Positions 43,285 through 51,411 are shown, counted from the stretch's first letter. The stretch is DNA of 64,000 bases from Paenibacillus_E sp964253085 (GCF_964253085.1 NZ_CAXUQH020000001.1:7006001-7070000); one strand, 5' to 3'. Numbers and translations: made by a program. The notes: generated by a model not told the origin, from the sequence alone.

Positions 43285-43669
43285 TGTGGACAAGTTCACA
43301 AAATGTTCAAAGTTACCCACAGGAGCGACAGATTTCCTCTACTTTGTCTTGAAATGTCCTGAAGATCCCCTTTGAAACCGTACATCTACACTTCGTAGAG
43401 CTCCCTTATACACAAAAAAATAATGACGAATTGTTCCGATAATTTCAATTGGTCTTTGTGGAACCCCGTTTTGTTATACACAACGTTATCCACAGAAAAA
43501 GGGAGGCTTTTTCCGCCTCCCATCAGCCTTTTCTCTATTTTTCCACAAGGTTATCCACATTACCCACATTTTTTCACGAAAAAGTTATCCCTCTTACACG
43601 CCCTCTAAAAAGGTTGATCTCTCGGGTTTTCTTCGAGTTATACACACTGTACACAGGGGGTGTGCATAA
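43285..43669. other. DnaA-box-like cluster (ten 9-mers)
   Basis: Matches to TTATCCACA, exact at 43486-43494 and 43551-43559. One-mismatch copies on the plus strand are at 43313-43321, 43406-43414, 43474-43482, 43539-43547, 43560-43568 and 43638-43646; on the minus strand at 43285-43293 and 43661-43669. Ten sites in 385 bases of convergent, otherwise non-coding sequence is far above chance. No dnaA or dnaN lies nearby, so this is unlikely to be oriC. It resembles the dispersed DnaA-box clusters of Bacillus that titrate DnaA or regulate initiation. Confidence 0.75.
43495..43521 (-). terminator. Minus-strand terminator inside the DnaA-box region
   Basis: GGGAGGC and GCCTCCC flank a seven-base loop and are followed on the minus strand by TTTTTCT. 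It probably ends leuA transcription, 220 bases beyond the stop. Confidence 0.75.
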
Positions 43670-43738
43670 CCTTGCTCACATGATGTGTATATATCTAAGT
43701 TTTCTTACAATTCGTGTGCATGCGACGAAATCTGTTAA

Positions 43739-45316
43739 TTAAGAAGCTGGAATAACCGTCTCCGTTGTTTCGGAGGTCACGCTATTTTGCATCCGAATCG
43801 CTTGATTGCAAGCCGATATGAACGCTTTGGCTACCGCAACTAGGACATCTTGGTCGATCCCAGTATTCTTGTAGGTCTGGCCGCCAACTGAGATCGTAAC
43901 CTCCGCTTCCCCAGTTGCTTTCTCGCCTGTGGACAACGAGTGCAGCTCAAGATCCGAGAACTCTACATCCATCGGAATGGCTTGCTGTAGACAATGCACG
44001 ATCGCCTCGATCGGTCCTTCTCCTGTGCCGGAGTAGACACTCTCTGTGCCCGTTTGATTATTTCGAACGGATACGGAAGCAACACGGTTGCGATCACTGC
44101 TTGAAATAACCTGCATATGCGACAGTGTAAATGGCTCCATTTGTCCATCAACCGTGCTGCCTACAAGCTCCATTAGTTGGTCGTCAGTGACCATTTTCTG
44201 CTCATCGGCTTTTTCTTTGAAACGTGTATAAAGTGTATCCAGTTCCTCGCCTGTAAGCTCGATGCCAAACTGCTGAGCACGATGCTTCAGCGCATGGCGA
44301 CCTGAGTGCTTGCCAAGGATAATCATGGAGCGTGGGATGCCCAGCTTTTCTGGATCCATAATTTCATAGGTACTACGGTTTTTCAGAAGTCCATCCTGAT
44401 GGATACCCGCTTCGTGTTGGAAGGCATTGCGGCCGACAATCGGTTTGTTGTATGCAATCGGGAAACCCATGATGCGGCTGACCATTTTGGAGGTGTTAAA
44501 AATCTCACTCGTCACGATGCCCGTTTCCACACCCATCGAATGCTTCCGCGTCTCAATCGCCATGACTAGCTCTTCCAGTGAGCAATTACCGGCACGCTCG
44601 CCGACGCCGTTCACCGTTACCTCCACATGTGTGACGCCTGCGGCAATAGCAGCTAGGCTGTTGGCAACGGCTAGACCAAGATCATTATGGCAGTGGGCGC
44701 TATACTCGACCGTATCGCCACCTCTTACACTTTGGCGCACTCTGCGGAACATCGCACCGTACTCTTCAGGAAGCGCATAACCCACTGTGTCGGGGATGTT
44801 AAGAATGGTTGCACCTTCGGCAATGACCGCTTCCAGCACTTCAAAAAGGAACTCATCCCCTGTACGCGTCGCATCCATCGGAGAAAACTCGATACGATCA
44901 ACAAATTGCTTCGCATAGCCGACCATGGCGCGAGCCATCTCCACCACTTGCTGACGCGATTTGCGCAGCTGGAAATCCAGATGAATGTCCGACGAGGACA
45001 GGAACATGTGGATACGTCTGGATGCCGCGTCCTGCGTAGCTTTGACAGCTGCATCGATGTCGGCTTTGACGGCCCGGGCGAAGCCGCAGATCTCGACACC
45101 TTGCAGCTCGCGTGAAATCTGCTGCACGGCTTGGAAATCGCCAGGACTTGAGATCGGGAAGCCCGGCTCAATAGTGTCGATGCCCATGATGGCAAGCTGT
45201 CTCGCGATGCGAATCTTTTCCTCTGGGTAGAGTGATGCGCCCGGCGCTTGCTCACCATCACGAAGTGTTGTATCAAAAATGCGAATGCGTCGATTAGTAT
45301 TTGTACTGTTTTCCAT
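43739..45316 (-). CDS. leuA: 2-isopropylmalate synthase
   Basis: A 525-residue enzyme catalysing the first step of leucine synthesis (2-ketoisovalerate plus acetyl-CoA). The N-terminus has RRIRIFDTTLRDGEQAPGAS with the metal site. VEYSAHCHNDLGLAVANSLA and VNGVGERAGNCSLEELVMAI follow. The C-terminal 390-525 region is the leucine-feedback regulatory domain. The ATG at 45316 follows GAGGAGGAA; an upstream Met would reach into the repeat array. It stands alone, not in an ilv-leu operon. Its leader holds two T-boxes and five hairpin repeats. Confidence 0.93.
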   Translation of the reverse strand: MENSTNTNRRIRIFDTTLRDGEQAPGASLYPEEKIRIARQLAIMGIDTIEPGFPISSPGDFQAVQQISRELQGVEICGFARAVKADIDAAVKATQDAASRRIHMFLSSSDIHLDFQLRKSRQQVVEMARAMVGYAKQFVDRIEFSPMDATRTGDEFLFEVLEAVIAEGATILNIPDTVGYALPEEYGAMFRRVRQSVRGGDTVEYSAHCHNDLGLAVANSLAAIAAGVTHVEVTVNGVGERAGNCSLEELVMAIETRKHSMGVETGIVTSEIFNTSKMVSRIMGFPIAYNKPIVGRNAFQHEAGIHQDGLLKNRSTYEIMDPEKLGIPRSMIILGKHSGRHALKHRAQQFGIELTGEELDTLYTRFKEKADEQKMVTDDQLMELVGSTVDGQMEPFTLSHMQVISSSDRNRVASVSVRNNQTGTESVYSGTGEGPIEAIVHCLQQAIPMDVEFSDLELHSLSTGEKATGEAEVTISVGGQTYKNTGIDQDVLVAVAKAFISACNQAIRMQNSVTSETTETVIPAS

Positions 45317-45390
45317 GGTTAATTCCTCCTCAAGGTATGCCCGTGTCGGGCTGTGAAATTCTAGGGCGAGCGTATCGCCCGGTGTCATCT

Positions 45391-45695
45391 GCTGTAAGCG
45401 TGTTTTTCACCGTTACAGCGTGTGATTAGCAGGATACGGCTTGTTTCCTGTGCTGTAAGCGTGTTTTTCACCGTTACAGCATGTGATTGGCAGGATACGG
45501 CTTGTTTCTTGTGCTGTAAGCGTGTTTTTCAGCGTTACAGCGTGTGGTTGGCAGGATACGGCTTGTTTCTTGTGCTGTAAGCGTGTTTTTCACCGTTACA
45601 GCGTGTGATTGGTCGGATGCGTCGTGTTTCTTGTGCTGTAAGCGTGTTTTTCACCGTTACAGCATGTGGTTAGCAGGATACGGCTTGTTTATTCA
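45391..45695. repeat. Five tandem 61-bp hairpin repeats in the leuA leader
   Basis: Units begin at 45391, 45452, 45513, 45574 and 45635, exactly 61 bases apart, with few substitutions. Each contains GCTGTAA...TTACAGC, a 7-bp stem with a GTG/CAC inner stem and T-rich loop. The array lies between T-box 1 and the leuA start, so it is in the leader RNA on the minus strand. Confidence 0.9.
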
Positions 45696-45734
45696 GATGT
45701 GTTCAGTGGCTGCAGCGCACTTTCCACAGACGAC

Positions 45735-46012
45735 AAAAAGACCCGTCATCTCCACATAAGAGACGACGGGTCTTCACCCAGCGCGGTACCACTCTTGTTG
45801 ACTCCGTCAAGGAGCCCACCTCAGATATAGCCAGCAAGCTGCTAGCTACATCACCCGATCACGGAGGTCATCCGTTCATCCCTAACAGCTGTACGACAGC
45901 CGATCAGGATGACCGCTTCCAAGCGAGTTCGGGGCGTTCTCGGTCTGCGTCGCATCAACCCGCAGCTTTCTGTACCGAAGACATGGAGCCCTTACTACTC
46001 TTGTTCATCGCG
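45735..46012 (-). promoter_or_regulatory. T-box riboswitch 1 (leuA-proximal), CUC specifier
   Basis: The minus strand holds the T-box core AGAGTGGTACCGCG (complement of about 45781-45795). It is followed by a terminator with a long stem and a T run (45735-45774). The stem I region ends in GAACTCGCTTGGAAG, giving a CUC leucine codon at 45925-45927. AGAAAGCTGCGGGTTGATG resembles the AG-bulge/distal loop region. Uncharged tRNA-Leu should stabilise the antiterminator and allow leuA transcription. Confidence 0.88.
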
Positions 46013-46058
46013 TTATTTATATGTGTTTTACCAAATTTAAATCAGTTTCAGAACAACC

Positions 46059-46345
46059 AAAAAAGCCTGCCATCTCTATAAAAGAGACGACAGGCTTGAA
46101 CCTTCCGCGGTACCACTCTAATTGATCCGAGCTGTTACGCTCGAAACCACTCATGTACCTGATCACGGGGGTCAACCGTCAAGACCTACTTGGGTGCTGG
46201 ATCCTTGGCATCCTTATCAGTCCTACCGCTCCTGGGCGAGTTCAGGTGACGTTTCGTCTGTGCTTTCACCAAGCGCACAGCTCTCTGAGCGAAACTGGTC
46301 ATGCCTTACTATTCCCGTTCGTTGCGTTTGAAAGTATTGATTGTG
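46059..46345 (-). promoter_or_regulatory. T-box riboswitch 2 (promoter-proximal), CUC specifier
   Basis: A second complete T-box on the same strand: AGAGTGGTACCGCGG core (about 46106-46120), terminator 46059-46097 with six T, AGAGAGCTG stem I motif, and specifier GAACTCGCCC giving CUC at 46238-46240. It precedes T-box 1 by about 45 bases. No separate promoter is evident for T-box 1, so one transcript passes both. Confidence 0.88.
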
Positions 46346-46374
46346 ATTATAATATGCACTTTTTTCAAAGTCAA
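46346..46374 (-). promoter_or_regulatory. Sigma-A promoter of the leuA leader
   Basis: On the minus strand TTGACT (46369-46374), 17-base spacer, consensus TATAAT (46346-46351). The transcript start should be about 46338, just before T-box 2. Confidence 0.88.
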
Positions 46375-46555
46375 TACACCATGTTTGAAAATTAATTTTA
46401 TTTCGTTACCCGTTAGGCATGCTCCTGAGTAACAAAATTTCAAGTGCGATATGTGAGCAGAAGCTGATTTAGAAGGATTCCCCCTAACTAATCACTTCAA
46501 GAAGTCCTACGCCTGCCCCAACAGAAGTAATCACAAGGGGATGGGACGAGACCAT

Positions 46556-47647
46556 TTACCACTCTTCTAGCTTGAGCTGTGGCTCAGCTTTCAACTCCAT
46601 GGAGTCGAACTCCTGCTTGTCCCACTTCAAGAAAGCGGCGGCGCCAATCATCGCCGCATTGTCCGTGCAGAGTCGGTGCGGCGGCACCAGCAGCGGTACA
46701 CCCAGCTGCTCGCAGCGCTCGGCGAGCCTGCTGCGCAGCCCCTTGTTCGCGGCGACTCCGCCCGCGAGCAAGAGCTGCTTCGCGCCGTATTCCTTCACGG
46801 CGCGACTTGCCTTCTCCACAAGCACGTCGATGACGGATGCTTGGAAGCCCTTGGCAATCTGCGCGACCTGGACGGTTTCGCCGCGCATCTTGCTTTGGTT
46901 GACGACATTAAGCACCGCGGATTTCAATCCGCTAAAGCTGAAGTCGTAGGAATCTGCCTCGAGCCAGGAGCGAGGCATTTTGATTTCGGAATCGGCTTCC
47001 TGTGCAAGCCGATCCACGTGCGGGCCGCCCGGGTAAGGCAATCCCATTGCCCGGGCAATTTTATCGTAGGCCTCGCCGGCGGCATCATCGCGCGTACGCC
47101 CGATGATACGGAACTGGCCGGGGCCTTCGAGGAGAATGAGCTCGGTGTGTCCGCCGGACACGACGAGCGAAATCGAAGGATACACCAGCTCATGCACGAG
47201 CTGGTTGGCGTAGATATGTCCCGCGATATGGTGAACACCAATCAGCGGGAGGTCTAGGGCGCAAGCGAGCGCTTTGCCCGCAACGACGCCAACGAGCAGA
47301 GCCCCGATCAATCCGGGGCCTTCGGTTACGGCAATGGCGGAGAGCTCATGGAGCGAGACGCCCGCTTCTGTGACGGCTTCCTCCAGCATCCATGTGATCG
47401 ACTCCACATGCTTCCGGGAAGCCACCTCCGGCACAACACCGCCATAGCGTTGGTGCGTTTCAATCTGGCTGGAAATCACATTCGAGCGAATGATTTTCCC
47501 ATTTTCAACAATGGCCACGGAAGTCTCATCGCAGCTCGTTTCAATGGCAAGAATGTACACCGGCTTTGTTGAGGTTTTATTTTGATCTTGTACTTGTTTA
47601 TCTTGTTGTTGATCCTGTCCATCCTGTTGCATCTGTTCATTACTCAC
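46556..47647 (-). CDS. tsaD: tRNA N6-adenosine threonylcarbamoyltransferase
   Basis: A protein of about 363 residues, catalytic subunit for t6A at position 37 of ANN-decoding tRNAs. YILAIETSCDETSVAIVENG begins the ASKHA core. HHIAGHIYAN supplies the metal-binding histidines, and SGGHTELIL, YPGGPHVDRLA, and LLAGGVAANKGLRSRL follow. The N-terminus has an extra Gln-rich stretch of about 30 residues before the core, not usual in the family. The GTG at 47647 has AGGTG six bases upstream. It is the last gene of the tsaE-tsaB-rimI-tsaD operon. Confidence 0.94.
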   Translation of the reverse strand: MSNEQMQQDGQDQQQDKQVQDQNKTSTKPVYILAIETSCDETSVAIVENGKIIRSNVISSQIETHQRYGGVVPEVASRKHVESITWMLEEAVTEAGVSLHELSAIAVTEGPGLIGALLVGVVAGKALACALDLPLIGVHHIAGHIYANQLVHELVYPSISLVVSGGHTELILLEGPGQFRIIGRTRDDAAGEAYDKIARAMGLPYPGGPHVDRLAQEADSEIKMPRSWLEADSYDFSFSGLKSAVLNVVNQSKMRGETVQVAQIAKGFQASVIDVLVEKASRAVKEYGAKQLLLAGGVAANKGLRSRLAERCEQLGVPLLVPPHRLCTDNAAMIGAAAFLKWDKQEFDSMELKAEPQLKLEEW

Positions 47648-47669
47648 ACTATTCACCTATTTGAAAGCC

Positions 47670-48173
47670 TCAGTCACTGAGACTATCCTTTCTACGATTG
47701 GGCAGATCTGCCCACATGACGACAGCGTCCTCGCGATTATCTGTATAATAGCCTCTACGCACACCAACGGAGCGGAAGCCTAATTTTTCGTATAAATTTT
47801 GTGCCACATAGTTCGAAGTTCTCACTTCAAGGGTGATGCGGATGGCACCTAGGAAAGCGGACGTTTTCATCAACTCACGCAGGAGCCTTTCTCCAAGCTT
47901 GCGTCCACGATAGGTATCTTTTACAGCAATGTTCGTGACATGTGCTTCCTCCATGATGAGCCACATGCCGCCATAACCCGCGACTTCCCCATCGATGTCC
48001 ATGATCATATAATGCGCAAACTGGTTGTTTGTCAGCTCATTCTCAAACGCACCTCGTGTCCAAGGAGTCGTGAACGCTTCCTGCTCGATCTCAACAATAA
48101 AAGGAATGTCTTCCATGGTCATTGAGCGGAATACCAACGAATTTTCTATGGCATGCGGCTGTCTCTGTTCCAT
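47670..48173 (-). CDS. rimI: Ribosomal protein S18 alanine N-acetyltransferase
   Basis: A 167-residue GNAT enzyme. VFRSMTMEDIPFIVEIEQEA, NIAVKDTYRGRKLGERLLRE (acetyl-CoA loop), and LEVRTSNYVAQNLYEKLGF are typical of RimI. In Firmicutes it is regularly encoded between tsaB and tsaD, as here, with 2-22 bases between genes. It acetylates the N-terminus of S18; other substrates are possible. Confidence 0.9.
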   Translation of the reverse strand: MEQRQPHAIENSLVFRSMTMEDIPFIVEIEQEAFTTPWTRGAFENELTNNQFAHYMIMDIDGEVAGYGGMWLIMEEAHVTNIAVKDTYRGRKLGERLLRELMKTSAFLGAIRITLEVRTSNYVAQNLYEKLGFRSVGVRRGYYTDNREDAVVMWADLPNRRKDSLSD

Positions 48174-48175
48174 GA

Positions 48176-48985
48176 TTACTGTTCCCCTTTCTTCGTCTGC
48201 AGACCAGCTAGCAGATTGGCTTCCGCTTCTGGAAGCCTAGTGTAATTCGGTACAAACGAATGAATGTCTGCCTTCTCGCCTCCCGCTAATCTTGGATTAG
48301 CCAGTAGACCAATATATTCCGCTTCAATGCCATAGGGAACAACGCTCACATGACCCGCAAAATCCTTCGCAAACTGCTCCAGCTCAAGCGCAAATCCCGT
48401 GGTTTCACCGACGAAAAGTATGTGATCAGGTGCTAAACTACTAGCTTGCGAGAGAATCTGCTCCGTCCACGCTCCGATAACCCGAATACCATCAGGCAAC
48501 ACTTCACGCCAAGTCGCATCAGGTTCTCGAGCAGCTGTAACAGCAGTCGCCCCTTCAAAAGCATATACAGCCGTAAAAGCCTGCTTACGCCTTCCATCCA
48601 TAAGAGGTATAACCCATGTTAAACCCGCACCTTTATAGTCGTTCTGTACAGAACCACCAATTGCCATAGCCTCCAAACTAGACACGCCAATCAAGTCTAA
48701 TCCTAACGACCATGCAAATGTTTTGGCTACGGAAACAGCAATCCGCACACCTGTATATGAGCCTGGCCCTTGGCCGGCAGCAACCGAGCGCAGATCTCTT
48801 GGCTTCATTCCTAAGCGAGCTAGTAAATCTTGAATGTGGGGAAGCAACCCCAGAGAATGATTCCGTTCTGCATGGGAGCTAATCTCCCCGAGCAGGTGTC
48901 CATTTTCCAATATAGCAACAGTCATTGCCGATGTTGAGGTATCGATCGCTAAGCATCGCCCCGTATTAGTTATCCGTTCCGTCAT
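48176..48985 (-). CDS. tsaB: tRNA threonylcarbamoyladenosine biosynthesis protein TsaB
   Basis: A 269-residue ASKHA-fold partner of TsaD without its own catalytic site. CLAIDTSTSAMTVAILENGH, HSLGLLPHIQDLLARLGMK, and AAGQGPGSYTGVRIAVSVAK are clear TsaB motifs. Its start overlaps tsaE by 20 bases. It forms the TsaB-TsaD-TsaE complex for t6A synthesis. Confidence 0.93.
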   Translation of the reverse strand: MTERITNTGRCLAIDTSTSAMTVAILENGHLLGEISSHAERNHSLGLLPHIQDLLARLGMKPRDLRSVAAGQGPGSYTGVRIAVSVAKTFAWSLGLDLIGVSSLEAMAIGGSVQNDYKGAGLTWVIPLMDGRRKQAFTAVYAFEGATAVTAAREPDATWREVLPDGIRVIGAWTEQILSQASSLAPDHILFVGETTGFALELEQFAKDFAGHVSVVPYGIEAEYIGLLANPRLAGGEKADIHSFVPNYTRLPEAEANLLAGLQTKKGEQ

Positions 48986-49472
48986 GTAAATGTCCGTTCT
49001 CCTTCATCTGTACACACCAGCTCCCATACGGCGAACCGTGTGGGGTCAAGTGAAATACGCGGGTTTGATCAACCTCTTGGGTGATCGTAATACTTAATCT
49101 GTCGGGTGGCAGCAGATCCTCAATTAAGCTCGACCATTCGATCAGCGTAACCCCTGCCCCATAGAAGTAATCCTCTAACCCTAACTCATCTGCTTCCTCT
49201 TGCGAAATGCGATACATATCCATATGGTAGAAAGGGAGTCCAGCTCCCTCGTATTCTTTGATAATGGTAAATGTAGGCGAGTTAACGTGCTCCGAAATCC
49301 CCATCGCTCTGGCGAATCCTTGCGAGAATCTCGTTTTGCCAGCACCCAAATCTCCGTCTAACGTTAAGACCGTTCCTGGCTGTAGATACGTTGATAGTAG
49401 GATTCCCAGTTTATCCGTATCTGCTTCATGGTGAGAATGAAACTTAAATGTGGATTGAGTCAATGATCTCAT
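48966..49472 (-). CDS. tsaE: tRNA threonylcarbamoyladenosine biosynthesis ATPase TsaE
   Basis: A 168-residue P-loop protein. LDGDLGAGKTRFSQGFARAM is the Walker A region, VNSPTFTIIKEYEG and YHMDMYRI follow, and LIEWSSLIEDLLPPDRL is the C-terminal motif. The ATG at 49472 (MRSLTQST) follows GGAAG by six bases; an upstream Met adds 20 basic residues outside the family. First gene of the t6A operon. Confidence 0.92.
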   Translation of the reverse strand: MRSLTQSTFKFHSHHEADTDKLGILLSTYLQPGTVLTLDGDLGAGKTRFSQGFARAMGISEHVNSPTFTIIKEYEGAGLPFYHMDMYRISQEEADELGLEDYFYGAGVTLIEWSSLIEDLLPPDRLSITITQEVDQTRVFHLTPHGSPYGSWCVQMKENGHLHDGTDN

Positions 49473-49548
49473 CCCTTTCTTCCGTGTGCGCGTGCTGCTT
49501 CTATTATAGTCCTCGCTAGCAGGTGACAGCAACCTGTCTATCCAAATA

Positions 49549-49577
49549 AACGGCTCCGCCGTCCTACTTGGACGGGA
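49549..49577. repeat. GC-rich hairpin upstream of tsaE
   Basis: GCTCCGCCGTCC and GGACGGGAGC face each other across a short loop. There is no T run on the plus strand, so its function as a terminator is uncertain. Confidence 0.4.
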
Positions 49578-49658
49578 GCATTTATCAGAAATAAAGCAGA
49601 CTTATGTGAAATATATAAATTCTTTATTTGTGAAATCCTCATCCTAGGACATGCGAAA

Positions 49659-49700
49659 TTAGGAAAAGCCCTCCCCGATTCAGCAATCGGAGAAGGCTAT
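49659..49700 (-). terminator. Terminator of the sspH operon
   Basis: On the minus strand AGCCTTCTCCGATT and AATCGGGGAGGGCT form a 14-bp stem with a short loop, followed by TTTT. Confidence 0.8.
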
Positions 49701-49716
49701 TTGCCCATACGGACCT

Positions 49717-49899
49717 TTAGTGTACCTCTTCGAGCTCCCTAGCTGGAACGACCCGAGCATCTGCGGGATTGCCTTCCGCATGTACTTTGACGAGACCTTT
49801 ACCGGAATCTACACTGTCAATCCAGACAGCCAGCCCATTCAGATCTACCTCAATTTTCTCATCTGCAGCTAAAATCTCCTGAGCACGGTGAACATTCAT
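49717..49899 (-). CDS. sspH: H-type small acid-soluble spore protein
   Basis: A 60-residue protein matching the SspH family: MNVHRAQEILAADEKIEVDL at the start and a VKVHAEGNPADARVV segment. Minor SASPs of this type are made in the forespore and bind or protect spore components. Its start overlaps the upstream small gene by 4 bases (ATGA), so both are on one message. Confidence 0.88.
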   Translation of the reverse strand: MNVHRAQEILAADEKIEVDLNGLAVWIDSVDSGKGLVKVHAEGNPADARVVPARELEEVH

Positions 49900-50081
49900 G
49901 GTTCATCCAGTACGGATTCCGGAGCTGTCATCGTATCCGTGGTTGAGTGTTCAATTAACCCACCCTGCATGGTGACGTTACCGCCTCCAAGCCCCTCATT
50001 AATCATACGATCAATGTCCATATAACAATCGTCTCTATCTTCATTGTTCGTATCTTGTGACAAATCCGACGCTGATGCCAT
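49896..50081 (-). CDS. Small hypothetical protein before sspH
   Basis: A 61-residue acidic, Asp/Met/Gly-rich protein (DRDDCYMDIDRMINEGLGGG). The start at MASASD follows AAGGAGG; an upstream open frame is less likely. No family recognised. Coupling to sspH suggests a spore role, possibly sigma-G dependent. I found no clean sigma-G promoter on this strand. Confidence 0.6.
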   Translation of the reverse strand: MASASDLSQDTNNEDRDDCYMDIDRMINEGLGGGNVTMQGGLIEHSTTDTMTAPESVLDEP

Positions 50082-50174
50082 CCGTAATCCCTCCTTAGGT
50101 TCGCTTTTTGGGCTATCATGTTGCATTTATAAGATTTCCATTCTCCCCTCTAACCATTCTCTCAAAAGACTGCC

Positions 50175-50204
50175 GTATAAAGGTCATACATCCAGAGAAT
50201 ACTA
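50175..50204 (+). promoter_or_regulatory. Candidate sigma-G promoter for ku
   Basis: GTATA (50175-50179), 18-base spacer, AATACTA (50198-50204). This is close to the sigma-G pattern GHATR-N18-CATNHTA with one mismatch in the -10. In Bacillus subtilis the Ku/LigD genes are forespore-expressed. Weak evidence from sequence alone. Confidence 0.4.
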
Positions 50205-50239
50205 GTACAATTATGTATGTTGAGGGAGGAATGCTATCC

Positions 50240-51121
50240 ATGCATACCGTGTGGAAAGGCGCGATCAGCTTCGGACTTGTTCATGTTCCTGTCAAAATGT
50301 TTTCGGCCACAGAGGATAAAGATATCTCTATGCGCTATATTCACAAAACTTGTATTACCCCGCTATCCTATGTCCGGAAATGCCAGACTTGCGAGAAGGA
50401 AGTAGAGTGGGAGGAAATTTCGAAAGGGTACGAGTTTGAGCCCGGGCGATTTATTCTGTTTGAAAAGGATGAGCTTGAGGAAATCTCCGGCGAAGCGAAC
50501 AAAGAAATTAAGATTTTGGACTTCGTAAATTTAACTGATATTGACCCTGTTTATTTTCAAAAGACTTACTACCTCGGCCCTGGCGATACAGGCGCTGGCG
50601 CCTACATGCTGCTTCTTGATTCCATGCGCCAGACGGGTAAAATCGGAATCGCCAAGGTGTCCATCCGCTCCAAAAGCTCGCTAGCCGCTATTCGTGTCAT
50701 TGAAAATTGCCTTGCCATGGAAACCATATTCTATCCGGATGAAATTCGTCCGATTTCGCAAGTGCCGAACCTTCCTGAGAAGGTTACTGTGAATGAGCGG
50801 GAAATGGAGATGGCGAAAATGCTGATCAATCAGCTTTCCACCCCTTTTGAACCCGAGAAATATAAGGATGAGTATCGTGCTCGCTTACTCGACGCGATCG
50901 AGCATAAAGTGGCTGGCGAAGAAATCCAGACCGCACCGCAGATGCAAAAAACAAGCGTCATCGACCTTATGTCTGCGCTTCAAGCTAGTTTAAATGCGAC
51001 GAAACCGTCCGATGGCAAAATAACACTTGGCGCGGATGCTTCATTGACCGAGTCGATAACGGTGGAGAAGAAGCCCGCGGCAAAGCCACGAGCTAGAAAG
51101 GCCAAAGAGCCTGTCACTTGA
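50240..51121 (+). CDS. ku: Non-homologous end joining protein Ku
   Basis: A 293-residue bacterial Ku homodimer subunit that binds DNA double-strand ends and recruits LigD. MHTVWKGAISFGLVHVPVKM is diagnostic. RYIHKTCITPLSYVRKCQTC and MRQTGKIGIAKVSIRSK follow. The C-terminal tail is Lys/Ala/Pro-rich (KKPAAKPRARKAKEP), as in Ku proteins that use it to bind DNA. The start at 50240 is ten bases after GAGGGAGG. Ligase and polymerase partners are separate genes at 55.6 and 58.1 kb. Confidence 0.95.
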   Translation: MHTVWKGAISFGLVHVPVKMFSATEDKDISMRYIHKTCITPLSYVRKCQTCEKEVEWEEISKGYEFEPGRFILFEKDELEEISGEANKEIKILDFVNLTDIDPVYFQKTYYLGPGDTGAGAYMLLLDSMRQTGKIGIAKVSIRSKSSLAAIRVIENCLAMETIFYPDEIRPISQVPNLPEKVTVNEREMEMAKMLINQLSTPFEPEKYKDEYRARLLDAIEHKVAGEEIQTAPQMQKTSVIDLMSALQASLNATKPSDGKITLGADASLTESITVEKKPAAKPRARKAKEPVT

Positions 51122-51129
51122 TTGCTATA

Positions 51130-51172
51130 AAAGAAGTGCCCTATCTTGGTATCCAAGATGGGGCACTTTTTT
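51130..51172 (+). terminator. Terminator of ku
   Basis: AAGTGCCCTATCTTGG and CCAAGATGGGGCACTT form a long stem with a 3-base loop, followed by a T run. Confidence 0.85.
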
Positions 51173-51181
51173 ATTCTGTGG

Positions 51182-51353
51182 GGGTTGGTTGGGTTGGGTT
51201 GGGTTGGGTTGGGTTGGGTTGGGTTGGGTTGGGTTGGGTTGGGTTGGGTAGGGTAGGGTAGGGTTGGCTTGGCTTGGCTTGGCTTGGCTTGACTTGGCTT
51301 GACTTGGCTTGACTTGGCTTGACTTGGCTTGACTTGGCTTGACTTGGGTTGGG
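51182..51353. repeat. Pentanucleotide repeat array, (GGGTT)n to (GACTTGGCTT)n
   Basis: About 34 pentamers in a row. Starting at 51191 are eleven GGGTT units, then GGGTA (3), GGGTT, GGCTT (5), and a ten-base GACTTGGCTT unit repeated five times. The array has a strict period of five bases and grades from one variant to the next, as slippage expansion would produce. The G-rich strand is the plus strand and could form G-quadruplexes. It sits in the gap between the converging ku and gerAB genes. Confidence 0.92.
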
Positions 51354-51411
51354 TCGAGTTAAATGGAAAAACTACAGCTAATTCCGATATAATCCCCCCT
51401 ATTTTAAAATT

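Noticed and set aside
43285..43669. Possible chromosomal origin of replication
   Set aside because: DnaA-box density fits, but no dnaA, dnaN, rpmH or gyrase genes flank it, and no AT-rich unwinding element stands out. Treated as a non-origin cluster.
45391..45695. Possible CRISPR array
   Set aside because: Five direct 61-base units with no variable spacers between them; the whole unit is repeated. No cas genes nearby.
45544..45759. Plus-strand frame of 71 codons in the repeat array
   Set aside because: It simply follows the 61-base repeats and has no ribosome-binding site; not considered a gene.
46676..47257. Plus-strand open frame of 193 codons
   Set aside because: Antisense to tsaD, which is strongly supported; composition follows the third-position GC of tsaD.
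51182..51353. Chromosome telomere or linear replicon end
   Set aside because: The array is internal, with normal genes on both sides, and its units change along the length. More likely slippage in a non-coding gap.
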